Position numbers and translations under genes: made by a program
In this document: one piece after another, positions 33,945 to 42,414 of the stretch
How the letters are laid out: each line of letters starts with the position of its first letter
How positions within the stretch are numbered: position 1 is the first letter of the stretch
Source: Planococcus sp. MER TA 32b
GTDB taxonomy: Bacteria > Bacillota > Bacilli > Bacillales_A > Planococcaceae
Direction of reading: 5' to 3'
Assembly (NCBI GenBank): GCA_023715185.1
Contig: JAMCAN010000003.1
Coordinates: 62,001 to 126,000, forward strand
Length of the DNA stretch: 64,000 bases
Notes under the pieces: generated by a model
Databases searched by the model: none
What the model was told of the DNA's origin: nothing
What the model saw: only the letters and a program-made list of their open reading frames with translations

Positions 33945-34343
33945 ATGGACCATGCTATAGTGCTGTTTGACGGCGATTGCAATTTTTGCGATTCAAGTGT
34001 CCAATTCATCATCAATCACGATCCGGCAGGCTATTTCCAATTTGCTTCGCTGCAAAGTGAAGTCGGGGAAAAGCTGTCCCGTGAACACAATATTCCGGAC
34101 GATGTCGACAGTCTTGTGCTTATAGAGAATGGGGAAGCCTACGTTAAATCTGAAGGGGCGCTCCGGATTTCCCATCATTTGACCGGTTTGTGGAAACTGG
34201 CCTATCATCTCCGTCCGTTTCCGGCGGCGATTCGGGATGGCGCTTACGACATCATTGCCAATAACCGCTACAAAGTATTCGGCAAGCTGGATAGCTGCAT
34301 GCTGCCCCCGCCGCATATCCGTAAACGATTCTTGGACAAATAA
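33945..34343 (+). CDS. DCC family thiol-disulfide oxidoreductase (YuxK-like)
   Basis: A 132-residue protein with the DxxCxxC motif IVLFDGDCNFCDSSVQFIINHD that names the DCC family, then YFQFASLQSEVG and a C-terminal PFPAAIRDGAYDIIANNRYKVFG. The thioredoxin-like fold suggests dithiol redox chemistry in the cytoplasm. AGAGGAGGAAAAGAC precedes ATG 33945; a 17-bp-stem terminator follows. Confidence 0.9.
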   Translation: MDHAIVLFDGDCNFCDSSVQFIINHDPAGYFQFASLQSEVGEKLSREHNIPDDVDSLVLIENGEAYVKSEGALRISHHLTGLWKLAYHLRPFPAAIRDGAYDIIANNRYKVFGKLDSCMLPPPHIRKRFLDK

Positions 34344-34351
34344 AATAAGAG

Positions 34352-34395
34352 AGCCAGGATGGAAAAGCGATTGCTTTTCCATCCTGGCTTTTTTG
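34352..34395 (+). terminator. Intrinsic terminator after DCC gene
   Basis: AGCCAGGATGGAAAAGC pairs perfectly with GCTTTTCCATCCTGGCT and is followed by TTTTT. Confidence 0.92.
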
Positions 34396-34417
34396 ATTTT
34401 TACCATTTTCCGCTATT

Positions 34418-34903
34418 CAGTGTCCAGACTCCAGCGGCCCAGCTCTTCGGGTCATAAGCCAGTCCAGCTGCCGTGGCAAAGAGCGCCACTCTGCTGTTCT
34501 GTCTTATGCCTGTCAGAGCTTAACGGGCGCCGTCGCTTTTCAGTGTCCAGACTCCAGCGGCTCAGCTCTTCGGGTCATAAGCCAGCCCAACTGCGCGGCC
34601 AAGGCCACTTCGTTGGTCTGTCTTATGCCTGTCAGAGCTTAACGGGCGCCGTCGCTTTTCAGTGTCCAGACTCCAACGGCCAACTCCTCGAGTCGTAAGA
34701 CTCTCTGACTAGGCGGCTGAAAACATGCCGCTACGCCAGAGCGCCTTACGCTTGTCGGAGCTGAGCGGCCGTTTCCGCTTTTCTATTGTCCAGACTCCAG
34801 CGGCCCAGCTCTTCGGGTCATAAGCCAGCCCAACTGCGCGGCCAAGGCCACTTCGTTGGTCTGTCTTATGCCTGTCAGAGCTTAACGGGCACAGTCGCTT
34901 TTC
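34418..34903. repeat. Four tandem copies of a roughly 120-bp palindromic repeat
   Basis: Units begin near 34418, 34541, 34660 and 34785 with (G)TGTCCAGACTCCA. Units 1, 2 and 4 share AGCTCTTCGGGTCATAAGCC and CTTATGCCTGTCAGAGCTTA, which are inverted relative to each other, so each unit can form a hairpin. Unit 3 is divergent (CCTCGAGTCGTAAGAC, CCTTACGCTTGTCGGAGCTG) but keeps the fold. Each unit ends with a CGC-TTTTC type tail. No credible coding frame. It fills the gap between two convergent genes. Confidence 0.88.
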
Positions 34904-36106
34904 TTATTCAAAATTACTGATCCGCCAATACTGGCTGGCAATGGGGCCGGCCATCCACGATAAGCCTTTGTCTTCTGCTTCATGGATTTGCCCCCAATCC
35001 GCATTTCTGCTGTCCTTTAAGTAAACTTCGTGATTGGGTGCCTGGTCATGGATTCCGATAATGTCGTAGGTGCCGACTCTGTAGAAGTTTGCGGCAATCT
35101 GATAATCGATGTCCGGTGAGGCAACCAATGGATTACCGACGCAATGCTTCAGATCGATCGCTATTTTATGGTGATCCTCTTTAACTTCCTTCAATTCGAT
35201 ACCCGCCGAAGAAGCAACATCTGCCTTGCGGAATTTCTTTCGCCAATTGTATGCGATGGTGGTTCCAACATCTTTTGAACAATCCACCAGCGCTCCTTCT
35301 TCAGTAAAGCGGACACTCAAGTCGACGCGTGTTCTGTATTCTGTCGATTCCGGGTCGAAACTGCGTCCATCTCCTTTAAAGAATCGGTTCAATGACATAA
35401 GGTTAGGGTTCGGCAAAATTTCCTCGCCCAAAAATGTCAAGTAGCGCAATTGCCATTCCGGTTGCTGAATATGATCTTTTTCAGTCGGTTGTTCCATCAA
35501 CAGCTGCTCACGGCTGGCTACACGTTTAATAATCCAGAATTCTTCCAGCGCCGCCTGTTCCTGCGACGACCTGATGTTGACCATGCCAAAAACTGTCGCA
35601 AGCAATGATTTTCTGTGCTTCATATTTTCTTCCGATCTTTCCAGCGGCCGCTTTCCATGAACCCAATACGTATAGGCTTCGCTGCTGTCGGCTTCCAGAT
35701 CGGTAAACTGATTTTTATCAGTCTCAGTTAAAAATTCACCGTTCCGATATATATCGAAATTGGTGATTCCGTCTATTGCACCCCATGCAATTGCGGTTTT
35801 TGAATGGGATACGATCGTGCTTACTGTAATCTGCTGGAGGCGATTAATGAAATCATCCAGATAGTTTTCAGTTCCTGTCTGAAATTTGATGCGGTCGATG
35901 GCTTTTTCCTCAAGATCCAGCCTTTCAATTGTATAAATATACAGCTCTCCAGGTGTCAGCCCTTCATCTTTGAAAGAGTTTTCGGTCCCTTTGTATATGA
36001 TTTTTCCATCCCGCTCAATCCGGCAGATTCCTCCGATGTTCGTCCAGATGAAAAATATAGAGGTATCAGTCTGTTCAAGCAATTCCAGTTCAAGGCGCAT
36101 CGGCAT
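34904..36106 (-). CDS. DUF3238-like protein with N-terminal fibronectin-III-like modules
   Basis: A 400-residue protein without signal peptide. Two N-terminal beta modules (about 1-80 and 95-175) have fibronectin-type-III-like endings (EGLTPGELYIYTIERLD; DSSEAYTYWVHGKRP). The C-terminal 190 residues (YLTFLGEEILPNPNLMSLNRFFKGDGRSFDPES.. to the end) resemble DUF3238, found in Bacillus proteins of unknown function. ATG 36106 has the site GAGGAGAGG; the upstream extension has none. The stop abuts the tandem repeat array. Confidence 0.65.
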   Translation of the reverse strand: MPMRLELELLEQTDTSIFFIWTNIGGICRIERDGKIIYKGTENSFKDEGLTPGELYIYTIERLDLEEKAIDRIKFQTGTENYLDDFINRLQQITVSTIVSHSKTAIAWGAIDGITNFDIYRNGEFLTETDKNQFTDLEADSSEAYTYWVHGKRPLERSEENMKHRKSLLATVFGMVNIRSSQEQAALEEFWIIKRVASREQLLMEQPTEKDHIQQPEWQLRYLTFLGEEILPNPNLMSLNRFFKGDGRSFDPESTEYRTRVDLSVRFTEEGALVDCSKDVGTTIAYNWRKKFRKADVASSAGIELKEVKEDHHKIAIDLKHCVGNPLVASPDIDYQIAANFYRVGTYDIIGIHDQAPNHEVYLKDSRNADWGQIHEAEDKGLSWMAGPIASQYWRISNFE

Positions 36107-36265
36107 AATCAACCTCTCCTCATCAGTATTTCTCTTCAATACCCTGAATTCCGAAATTCTGAACCCGAAATTAGTAAAAATGAAACATTTGTAATATAAA
36201 TAAAACATATAAAAAGGCTATCTGATTGTATAATATAGGTAATTACAATGAACGGAGGCGTTTTT

Positions 36266-36658
36266 ATGGCACATCCGGCAAAAATGCTCAAAGAGTTAAA
36301 AGAAAATAAGCCGAACGCTTCAATTGACCATTGGATTTACGGTGTTTTCCATACAAGCCGTTCTGATAAAGTGGATGGGTTTAAAGGGTTGCTTGCGGCC
36401 AGCGAGGAATCATTGATTTTTAAAAGCGGCGGAACTGGAGCGGATTCCTATGTAATGGAAGTTCCGGTAGATGAAGTCGAAGAAATAGAAGCGGAACTGA
36501 CTGGCACGGTGAATATGATCATCCATCTTGTCGATGGAGGGCATATGGAAATGTCCTATATATCCCGCGGTAATCCACGGGAATTCTTAAACTTCCTCAA
36601 AACGCGCGGGGAAAGTCCAAAAGATAAATTTCCGCCGATCGGGAATGCCAGGAAATAA
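36266..36658 (+). CDS. Small protein with possible PH-like fold
   Basis: About 130 residues. I do not recognise a named family. The pattern GFKGLLAASEESLIFKSGG..DSYVMEVPVDEVEEIEAELTGTVNMIIHLVDGGHMEMSYISRGNPREFLNFLKTRG (strands then a C-terminal helix) resembles bacterial PH-like (YokE/bPH) domains. AACGGAGGCGTTTTT selects ATG 36266. Monocistronic. Confidence 0.6.
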   Translation: MAHPAKMLKELKENKPNASIDHWIYGVFHTSRSDKVDGFKGLLAASEESLIFKSGGTGADSYVMEVPVDEVEEIEAELTGTVNMIIHLVDGGHMEMSYISRGNPREFLNFLKTRGESPKDKFPPIGNARK

Positions 36659-36689
36659 TTCGAATGAAGATAAATGCATGGCAATAAAT

Positions 36690-36728
36690 AAAACCGGACC
36701 TCTGGACAAGAGAGGTCCGGTTTTTTAA
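36690..36728. terminator. Bidirectional terminator
   Basis: AAACCGGACCTCT pairs with AGAGGTCCGGTTT and continues into T6; it lies between convergent genes. Confidence 0.88.
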
Positions 36729-36738
36729 ATCTTGACTT

Positions 36739-37236
36739 CTATTCTTTATCAAAGAAGACATGGCGCAGCTTCCATTCTTCTCCGGTTTCCAGAATGCCGA
36801 AAGAGTATTGAGGCTGGCGGCGCTTGTCTGTCGGAGAGCCCGGATTAAAAAGAACCACTCCATTTATTTCTTTCATTATTGGGATATGTGAATGGCCGAA
36901 AATGATCAAATCGACTTCGTCTTCAGCAAAAGCCTCGACAGCGCGCTGCTCGGTGGTTTTGCTTATGCCGTCCCCGTGCACGATTCCTATCTTCAGATTT
37001 TCCACAGTGACGATTTTCTTTTTGCCGAAGCGGTCGACTATTTCCCATGGATCGACATTTCCCGCCACTCCGATTGTTTCGGTATAAGCAGAAAGTTCAA
37101 AGAAGACATCAAGGGTTTGCCAGTCACCCGCATGCAAGATCAGGTCAGCCTCTTCGCAGGCATCCAGCAGGATCCGTGGAAGTTTCTTCGCTCTTGCGGG
37201 GATGTGAGTGTCGGACAAGATTAAAACTTTTTTCAT
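36739..37236 (-). CDS. Metallophosphoesterase, YfcE/MJ0936 type
   Basis: About 165 residues with all calcineurin-like metal motifs: ILSDTHIP, LILHAGDWQ, GVAGNVD, IGIVHGDG and IIFGHSHIP. The ending VLFNPGSPTDKRRQPQYSFGIL is typical of YfcE/YsnB-type phosphodiesterases. GGAGG with 8-nt spacing supports ATG 37236 rather than 37242. Substrate unknown. Confidence 0.9.
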   Translation of the reverse strand: MKKVLILSDTHIPARAKKLPRILLDACEEADLILHAGDWQTLDVFFELSAYTETIGVAGNVDPWEIVDRFGKKKIVTVENLKIGIVHGDGISKTTEQRAVEAFAEDEVDLIIFGHSHIPIMKEINGVVLFNPGSPTDKRRQPQYSFGILETGEEWKLRHVFFDKE

Positions 37237-37385
37237 CAGCATTGCCTCCAGTAAATTGATTTACCTTACTTTATCAAACTGCCGATGCTCTGTCGAAAAA
37301 GCGCGTTACAGAACTGACATGGTTAAGATTCGGAGAAAAGGGAAACTGTATATTACAGTGTTTAGTATAGTGTGGAGGGATAAAT

Positions 37386-37673
37386 ATGAGAAAACAGAGT
37401 ATAAATAAAATGATTTTCGCCGGCACCGCTTTTGCAGGAGGGATTATCCTATTCAAAAATATCAAGAAAAAGAACGGCGGCAAAGTATGGGTCTATGAAG
37501 ACAATGATATGCGCAACAGTGTAAATGTGGATCGCGAAGAAAGCGTAAATGCCAAATATGATGATGCGGAAAAAGGGCTGACCCAATTGGATTCTGCGTT
37601 TCGCTCGGAATGGCAGGCAAATGGTTTCCCGCAGACGCACCGTGAACTTGAAAATTTTGAAACCGGTAAATAA
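37386..37673 (+). CDS. Small membrane-associated protein of unknown function
   Basis: 95 residues: a basic N-terminus, one hydrophobic helix (MIFAGTAFAGGIILF), then KNIKKKNGGKVWVYEDND and an acidic soluble tail. No recognised family. GTGTGGAGGGATAAAT precedes the ATG, supporting translation. Confidence 0.55.
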   Translation: MRKQSINKMIFAGTAFAGGIILFKNIKKKNGGKVWVYEDNDMRNSVNVDREESVNAKYDDAEKGLTQLDSAFRSEWQANGFPQTHRELENFETGK

Positions 37674-37739
37674 GAGCGTGGGATTTGTGTGCCTGGAAGC
37701 GGTTTAGCCTGAAGCTTTTAAAATCAGGAGGAGTGGAAT

Positions 37740-38276
37740 ATGGCTGATGAACGCAAAATTGTCTGCTATATCGCCGAAAGTCTGGATGGATATATAGCGA
37801 CAGAAGATGACTCTCTGGACTGGCTGTTCAAAGTCGAAGGGGAAGGTGACGCGGGATACGCGGAGTTCATGGAAACAATCGATACGGTGGTGATGGGCAG
37901 GAGAACGTACGACTGGGTGATGGAGATGGAGAAAGGCGAGTACCCCTATGAAGGGCTCAAATCTTATATTTATTCCCGGTCTGCAACGGATGGGGCTTCT
38001 TCAGGCGATGTCGAATTTATTAACATGGACATACCGGCTTTTGCGGATAAGCTCAAAAGCACTCCTGGGAAAAATATCTGGATAATCGGCGGATCGGAAT
38101 TATTAGGCGGATTCATGGATGCCGGTTTAATAGACGAGTTTATCATCTCCATCGCTCCCGTAGTGATTGGCCGCGGTATTCCTTTGTTCCAGAAATCTGA
38201 CCTGATGACGGAATACAAATTGAAAGATGTAAAAAGGTACGGGGAGTTTGCTCAATTGCATTATATTTCGAAGTGA
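37740..38276 (+). CDS. Dihydrofolate reductase-like protein (RibD C-terminal domain family, YyaP-like)
   Basis: 178 residues, begins RKIVCYIAESLDGYIATEDDSLDWLF, contains VVMGRRTYDWVMEM, and NIWIIGGSELLGGFMDAGLIDEFIISIAPVVIGRGIPLF. These match the RibD_C/DHFR-like reductases (YyaP, YwjB). Likely NAD(P)H-dependent; substrate unknown. AGGAGGAGTGG precedes the ATG. Confidence 0.9.
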   Translation: MADERKIVCYIAESLDGYIATEDDSLDWLFKVEGEGDAGYAEFMETIDTVVMGRRTYDWVMEMEKGEYPYEGLKSYIYSRSATDGASSGDVEFINMDIPAFADKLKSTPGKNIWIIGGSELLGGFMDAGLIDEFIISIAPVVIGRGIPLFQKSDLMTEYKLKDVKRYGEFAQLHYISK

Positions 38277-38441
38277 AAACATGGATTCCGACAGAAGGAT
38301 CCTCCCACTGTTCAGCAAGGAATTTCCCTCGAATTAAAAATAAAATGTTTAAATCCATTTTCATAGGGAATTTCTATCTGGAGGGCAAAACTATCCGTAT
38401 GCGCATTAATGGCAAGGAAGTTTTTAGAATGGAGAGGAACT

Positions 38442-39068
38442 ATGAAGATTTTGAATCAAAATATATTTGGTGGAGCGGTCCTGGCCGTTGTTTTTTTATG
38501 TCTGCCTTTAGCGGAAGCCCAAGCGGCTCAGCACCGGATTTCAGGACCTGGCGTGGACAACGGGGAAGAAATCCGGGAGCAGCTGGCTCGGATGGGCTAT
38601 TATGACGAAGATGTCACCGGCTACTTCAATTTCATCACCAGCAATGCAGTCACGAGATTTCAGGAAGACTACGGTCTGCCGCCGACAGGCATCGTCGGGC
38701 CGTTGACTCAGATGAAGTTGGAAAACGTTGAAATGATGGCGAAGATTGTCCACGGGGAAGCGCGGGGTGAAAGCTTTATCGGTAAAGTCGGTGTGGCGGC
38801 TGTAGTATTGAACCGCATTGAATCACCTGATTTTCCGGACAGTACGGAAGAAGTCATTTTTCAGCGCAATGCCTTTACAGCCGTAATTGACGATCAATAC
38901 CTGCTGACTCCGGACAAGAGCGCTTATGACGCGGTTAAAGAAGCGATGGATGGCGTTGACCCGACCATGGGAGCCGTATTCTATTACAATCCGGCAGGGG
39001 TCACTGACGATTGGATATTTTCGAGAACGGTCCTCACCCAGATCGGCCGCCATTTCTTTGCGGAATAA
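38442..39068 (+). CDS. SleB-type cell wall hydrolase (copy 1)
   Basis: About 208 residues: signal peptide (NIFGGAVLAVVFLCLPLAEAQA), a peptidoglycan-binding module (IREQLARMGYYDEDVTGYFNFITSNAVTRFQEDYGLPPTGIVGPLT), then the Hydrolase_2 domain with IVHGEARGESFIGKVGVAAVVLNRIESPDFPDS, FQRNAFTAV and a GAVFYYNPAGVTDDWIFSR ending. This is the SleB/CwlJ lytic transglycosylase type. The Glu in HGEARGE is the expected catalytic residue. GGAGAGGAACT selects ATG 38442. A SleB-like role in spore germination is possible only if the host sporulates. Confidence 0.9.
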   Translation: MKILNQNIFGGAVLAVVFLCLPLAEAQAAQHRISGPGVDNGEEIREQLARMGYYDEDVTGYFNFITSNAVTRFQEDYGLPPTGIVGPLTQMKLENVEMMAKIVHGEARGESFIGKVGVAAVVLNRIESPDFPDSTEEVIFQRNAFTAVIDDQYLLTPDKSAYDAVKEAMDGVDPTMGAVFYYNPAGVTDDWIFSRTVLTQIGRHFFAE

Positions 39069-39098
39069 ACACTTGCATCCACTATTCATATGAAACGA

Positions 39099-39130
39099 TG
39101 AAGGCCACCCGGAAGTGGTCTTTTTTTTTG
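39099..39130 (+). terminator. Intrinsic terminator after sleB-like copy 1
   Basis: AAGGCCAC pairs with GTGGTCTT (one G-T pair) and ends in a long T run. Confidence 0.75.
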
Positions 39131-39145
39131 TCTGGATAAGGTGGA

Positions 39146-39295
39146 TCATTTATTGAAGAGAACCGCTTTCGCTTTTGTGATCACATGGTCTTCATCATCA
39201 TAAATCAGGCAATCGGCATGAACGAGGTTGCGTCCTTCTTTACAATCCTTATTCGCCTCTGGCTCCCTTGATTCCTTTTTACCGAAACATGCCAT
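39146..39295 (-). pseudogene. Remnant of a hotdog (PaaI-like) thioesterase gene
   Basis: On the minus strand a frame of about 50 codons ends with EGRNLVHADCLIYDDEDHV then ITKAKAVLFNK and stop. This is the pattern of the C-terminal strand pair of PaaI/YuxO-type hotdog thioesterases (GRxLxxxxxxIxDxxGxLxAKAxAxF). The preceding residues (MACFGKKESREPEAN) do not look like thioesterase, and the rest of the domain (about 90 residues) is missing. Most likely a truncated gene. It lies in the 406-nt gap between the two sleB-like genes. Confidence 0.5.
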
Positions 39296-39474
39296 TTCGC
39301 CTGGTTATAATGGAGCCCCTGAAAAGTCTTGAATTTACATTTATTTATGTAAACCGGTCTTTTGGACTTTTCTGCTCATCGAATCAAGGAGGTCTGTTGG
39401 ATACATAAAAATGGATTTAGAATCTATACTGGTTAGAACGAAAATATAGTTTATTGAATGAAGGGAGAGAAAAC

Positions 39475-40098
39475 ATGAAATTTGTAAAAGCATTTTTATT
39501 CACAGCAATGGTCTTCGCATTTTTAAGTTTTTCTCAAACAGAAACAAAGGCTCATTTTCCGGATCTCCATACCGGAATGGCGGGGGAGGAAGTAACAGCC
39601 CTTCAAAGGGATTTACAGAAACTTGGTTATTTCCACGTGGTGCCGACCGGTTATTTCGGTGAAATTACAAAAAATGCGTTGATCGATTATCAAAAGGATT
39701 TCGGGGTTCCTGCTACCGGTTATTATGGACCGCTGACACAAAGCAGAATGGCGGAAACGGAAATCATGGCACGCGTCGTCCATGGTGAAGCGCGTGGTGA
39801 AAAATACGCAGGAAAAGTGGCGGTCGCGGCAGTCATCTTGAATCGCGACGAATCTCCGGAATTCCCCGATTCTGTTGAGGGTGTAGTATTTCAGAGAAAC
39901 GCCTTTACGGCAGTCAATGATAAACAATACTACCTTGTACCCGGCAGCTCCGCTTATCAAGCTGTGAAAGATGCTGTAAAAGGCTGGGATCCGAGTTACG
40001 GCGCAACTTATTACTACAACCCAAGCGGGGTGACGGACAGCTGGATCTTTTCCCGGACAACTATAACGAAAATAGGCAAGCACGTTTTTGCCAAATAG
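39475..40098 (+). CDS. SleB-type cell wall hydrolase (copy 2)
   Basis: About 207 residues, a paralog of copy 1 with the same architecture: signal peptide (FVKAFLFTAMVFAFLSFSQTETKA), peptidoglycan-binding repeat (VTALQRDLQKLGYFHVVPTGYFGEITKNALIDYQKDFGVPATGYYGPLT) and the hydrolase domain with VVHGEARGEKYAGKVAVAAVILNRDESPEFPDS and GATYYYNPSGVTDSWIFSR. AAGGGAGAGAAAAC selects ATG 39475. It has its own promoter region and terminator. Confidence 0.9.
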   Translation: MKFVKAFLFTAMVFAFLSFSQTETKAHFPDLHTGMAGEEVTALQRDLQKLGYFHVVPTGYFGEITKNALIDYQKDFGVPATGYYGPLTQSRMAETEIMARVVHGEARGEKYAGKVAVAAVILNRDESPEFPDSVEGVVFQRNAFTAVNDKQYYLVPGSSAYQAVKDAVKGWDPSYGATYYYNPSGVTDSWIFSRTTITKIGKHVFAK

Positions 40099-40106
40099 GT
40101 GAACAG

Positions 40107-40137
40107 GCCTGCCTTATCCATAAAAGGCAGGCTTTTT
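40107..40137 (+). terminator. Intrinsic terminator after sleB-like copy 2
   Basis: GCCTGCCTT pairs with AAGGCAGGC, then TTTTT. Confidence 0.85.
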
Positions 40138-40215
40138 ACTGCCCAAAACCCTATTGTACTGCAGGTCTCTCTATTATAATGAAGTCAGAGCCTAAGAAAG
40201 GCGGGAGATAGAGAG

Positions 40216-40650
40216 ATGTATACGGTGATTTTATATGCTCATATATTAAGCGCGGCATTATCGATCGGACCGTTCTTTGTGTTAATCCCCCTAGTAAAAC
40301 GGATCAGGGAAGCGGATCCGCAATCCTTATCCGGCCTGGTCGCGACATTCCGCTCCGCTACCCGGCTGGTGATGCATGCAGGCCATGTATTGGTCGCGAC
40401 GGGTGTGCTGCTGGTCTGGCAAGGACCCTGGCCATGGCATTCCCCGTGGATCCTGATGACGCTCGCGGTGATGTTTTCTTCGGTATTTTTCCTTGCGCGC
40501 GCGTTTTCTCCCGTGCTGAAGAAGTTTGCTGAACCGGAGGCCGACCAATCCGCTTTGGCCGAAAAGCTCAAGCATTCCCTGTGGGTATACATATTGCTGC
40601 TATTGCTGATGCTTTGGTTCATGGTGGATAAACCGGCTCTCTGGCAATAA
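40216..40650 (+). CDS. DUF2269-like integral membrane protein
   Basis: 144 residues with four membrane segments. The N-terminus YTVILYAHILSAALSIGPFFVLIPLV and the His in MHAGHVLVATGVLLVW resemble DUF2269/CopD-like membrane proteins. Function unknown. GGCGGGAGATAGAG precedes the ATG. Confidence 0.72.
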   Translation: MYTVILYAHILSAALSIGPFFVLIPLVKRIREADPQSLSGLVATFRSATRLVMHAGHVLVATGVLLVWQGPWPWHSPWILMTLAVMFSSVFFLARAFSPVLKKFAEPEADQSALAEKLKHSLWVYILLLLLMLWFMVDKPALWQ

Positions 40651-40654
40651 AACA

Positions 40655-40699
40655 AAAACTGATGTCTCGCCTCAATATGGGCAAGACATCAGTTTTATT
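40655..40699. terminator. Bidirectional terminator
   Basis: AAAACTGATGTCT pairs with AGACATCAGTTTT around a long loop, between convergent genes. Confidence 0.8.
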
Positions 40700-40710
40700 T
40701 TGATGAAAAT

Positions 40711-41520
40711 TCATCCTTTCAATGCGCCTGCCGTCATGCCTGCGACAAAGAAGCGCTGCAGGAATACGTAGGCGATGACCATTGGAGCTGAAGCGATGAT
40801 GACGCCGGTGAACAGCATCGGATAGTTTGTTGAATACTCACCTTGGAATTCAAGCAAGGCAAGCGGCAGTGTTTTATAGGCATTATCGGTGATGAACAGT
40901 AAAGGATACAGCAAATCATTCCAATGCATTACAAACAGGAAGATGGCTGTGGCGGACAGGGATGGCAGCGAAAGCGGCAATGCCAATTTCGTGTAGATCT
41001 GCCAATTCCCCGCTCCGTCGATGGTCGATGCTTCAAATAATTCTTTCGGCAGCGTCTTCATAAAGCCTGTCAGGATAAAAACCGCGATGGGCAAAGTGAC
41101 CGCGATATTGACAAGGATCAGCCCAAGCAGGCTGTTCGTCAGATTCAAATCCAGCATCAGCGAATATAAAGGGACCATATTGACCTGCGCCGGCACCATC
41201 ATGCCAAGCGTAAACAAGCCGAACATGATATTGCCCATCCAGTTATTCAAGCGGCTGATGCCGAAAGCGATCATGGATGCGAAAAATAATGTCAGGAAAA
41301 CGGAGAACAAAGTGACGATGGTGCTGTTCATAAAATATCCCGCCATTGTCTGTTCCTCGAAAATTGCGCTGTAATTGCTCCACTGAAAGCCATCTTCAGG
41401 CAATCCGAGCGGATCTCTGAAGGTCTCCTGCAATGTCTTAACAGAAGTGAGGGCCACCATCAGCAGCGGGATTAAAATCAGCAGCGCATAGACTGCCAAC
41501 GAAAATTTCCGGAATAACAA
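40711..41520 (-). CDS. Carbohydrate ABC transporter permease (MalG type)
   Basis: 269 residues, six membrane helices, with the permease EAA loop LPKELFEASTIDGAGNWQIYTKLALPLSLPSLSATAIF. It ends with LQRFFVAGMTAGALKG, the standard MalG-family C-terminus. It is the last gene of a binding protein-permease-permease operon and forms the membrane pore with the product of the preceding gene. Confidence 0.94.
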   Translation of the reverse strand: MLFRKFSLAVYALLILIPLLMVALTSVKTLQETFRDPLGLPEDGFQWSNYSAIFEEQTMAGYFMNSTIVTLFSVFLTLFFASMIAFGISRLNNWMGNIMFGLFTLGMMVPAQVNMVPLYSLMLDLNLTNSLLGLILVNIAVTLPIAVFILTGFMKTLPKELFEASTIDGAGNWQIYTKLALPLSLPSLSATAIFLFVMHWNDLLYPLLFITDNAYKTLPLALLEFQGEYSTNYPMLFTGVIIASAPMVIAYVFLQRFFVAGMTAGALKG

Positions 41521-41534
41521 AAAATCCCCTCCTT

Positions 41535-42410
41535 CTAATAAGAAATGCGGTCAGACCGCAGCGCTTTAAATTGCAGGAATGTGATGAAAGCGATGATGAC
41601 CATGAACAGAACAGAAATCGAGCTGGCGTAGCCGAAATTATAGCTTCTGAAAGCGACGTCAAAAATATATGTGGCAATAATTTCAGTTGAATTATTCGGC
41701 CCGCCGCCTGTCATGGCGAATACCAGATCAAACGCTTTGAACGACTGGATGGTCGTGTAGGCGATGACGATGGTGGCGGAAGGAGCAAGCAGCGGCCAGG
41801 TGACTTTTCGGAACGTCTGCCATTTGCTCGCCCCTTCGATTTTCGCCACTTCATAGAGGTCTTCCGGAATCGCCTGCAGACCGGCGACAAAAATGATCAG
41901 CATCTGTCCGGCGTGGAACCAGATTTGTGTGATGGCCAAAGAATAGATCGCGATGTCAGAATTTCCAAGCCAATTCTGCTGAAGGAAATGGAGTCCCAGC
42001 AATTCCAGAATCTGATTCAGGATCCCCAAAGACGGATCATAGATAAACGACCAGATAAAGGCGACCGATACAGACGAAAGAATTGTCGGGAAAAAATAGA
42101 GCGCGCGCAGAAACAAATTGGTTTTTGTGTTTTTTAACACAATCATCGCAAACGCGAGAGCCGTCAGTGTCTGGAAAATCACGACCATCAGCATGAACTT
42201 TAGATTATTGCCGACAGTTTTCCTGAACACCGAATCACCGGTCAATGCCCGTTCGTAATTACCGATGCCGACAAATTGATAGGCGTCACTGAGCCCGTCC
42301 CAATCAGTAAAGGAATAGAACAGGGCACTGACAGTTGGATACAGGAAAAAGATGCTGTAGAGAAACAGCCCCGGTAAGAAGAATAGATAAATCGACTTAG
42401 AAATCTTCAT
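41535..42410 (-). CDS. Carbohydrate ABC transporter permease (MalF type)
   Basis: 291 residues with six helices. Landmarks are LPGLFLYSIFFLYPTVSALFYSFTDWDG, the EAA loop IPEDLYEVAKIEGASKWQTFRKVTWPLLAPSATIV and the late MTGGGPNNSTEIIATYIFDVAF. It lies 4 nt after the binding-protein gene and 14 nt before the second permease. Confidence 0.94.
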   Translation of the reverse strand: MKISKSIYLFFLPGLFLYSIFFLYPTVSALFYSFTDWDGLSDAYQFVGIGNYERALTGDSVFRKTVGNNLKFMLMVVIFQTLTALAFAMIVLKNTKTNLFLRALYFFPTILSSVSVAFIWSFIYDPSLGILNQILELLGLHFLQQNWLGNSDIAIYSLAITQIWFHAGQMLIIFVAGLQAIPEDLYEVAKIEGASKWQTFRKVTWPLLAPSATIVIAYTTIQSFKAFDLVFAMTGGGPNNSTEIIATYIFDVAFRSYNFGYASSISVLFMVIIAFITFLQFKALRSDRISY

Positions 42411-42414
42411 TCAG

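Noticed and set aside
34237..34698. 153-codon frame running from the DCC gene into the tandem repeat array
   Set aside because: It translates repeated SVSRLQR/SSSGHKP units from the DNA repeat and overlaps the DCC gene in another frame; no start signal.
34418..34903. CRISPR array
   Set aside because: Units are about 120 bp with nearly identical content and no unique spacers; no cas genes nearby.
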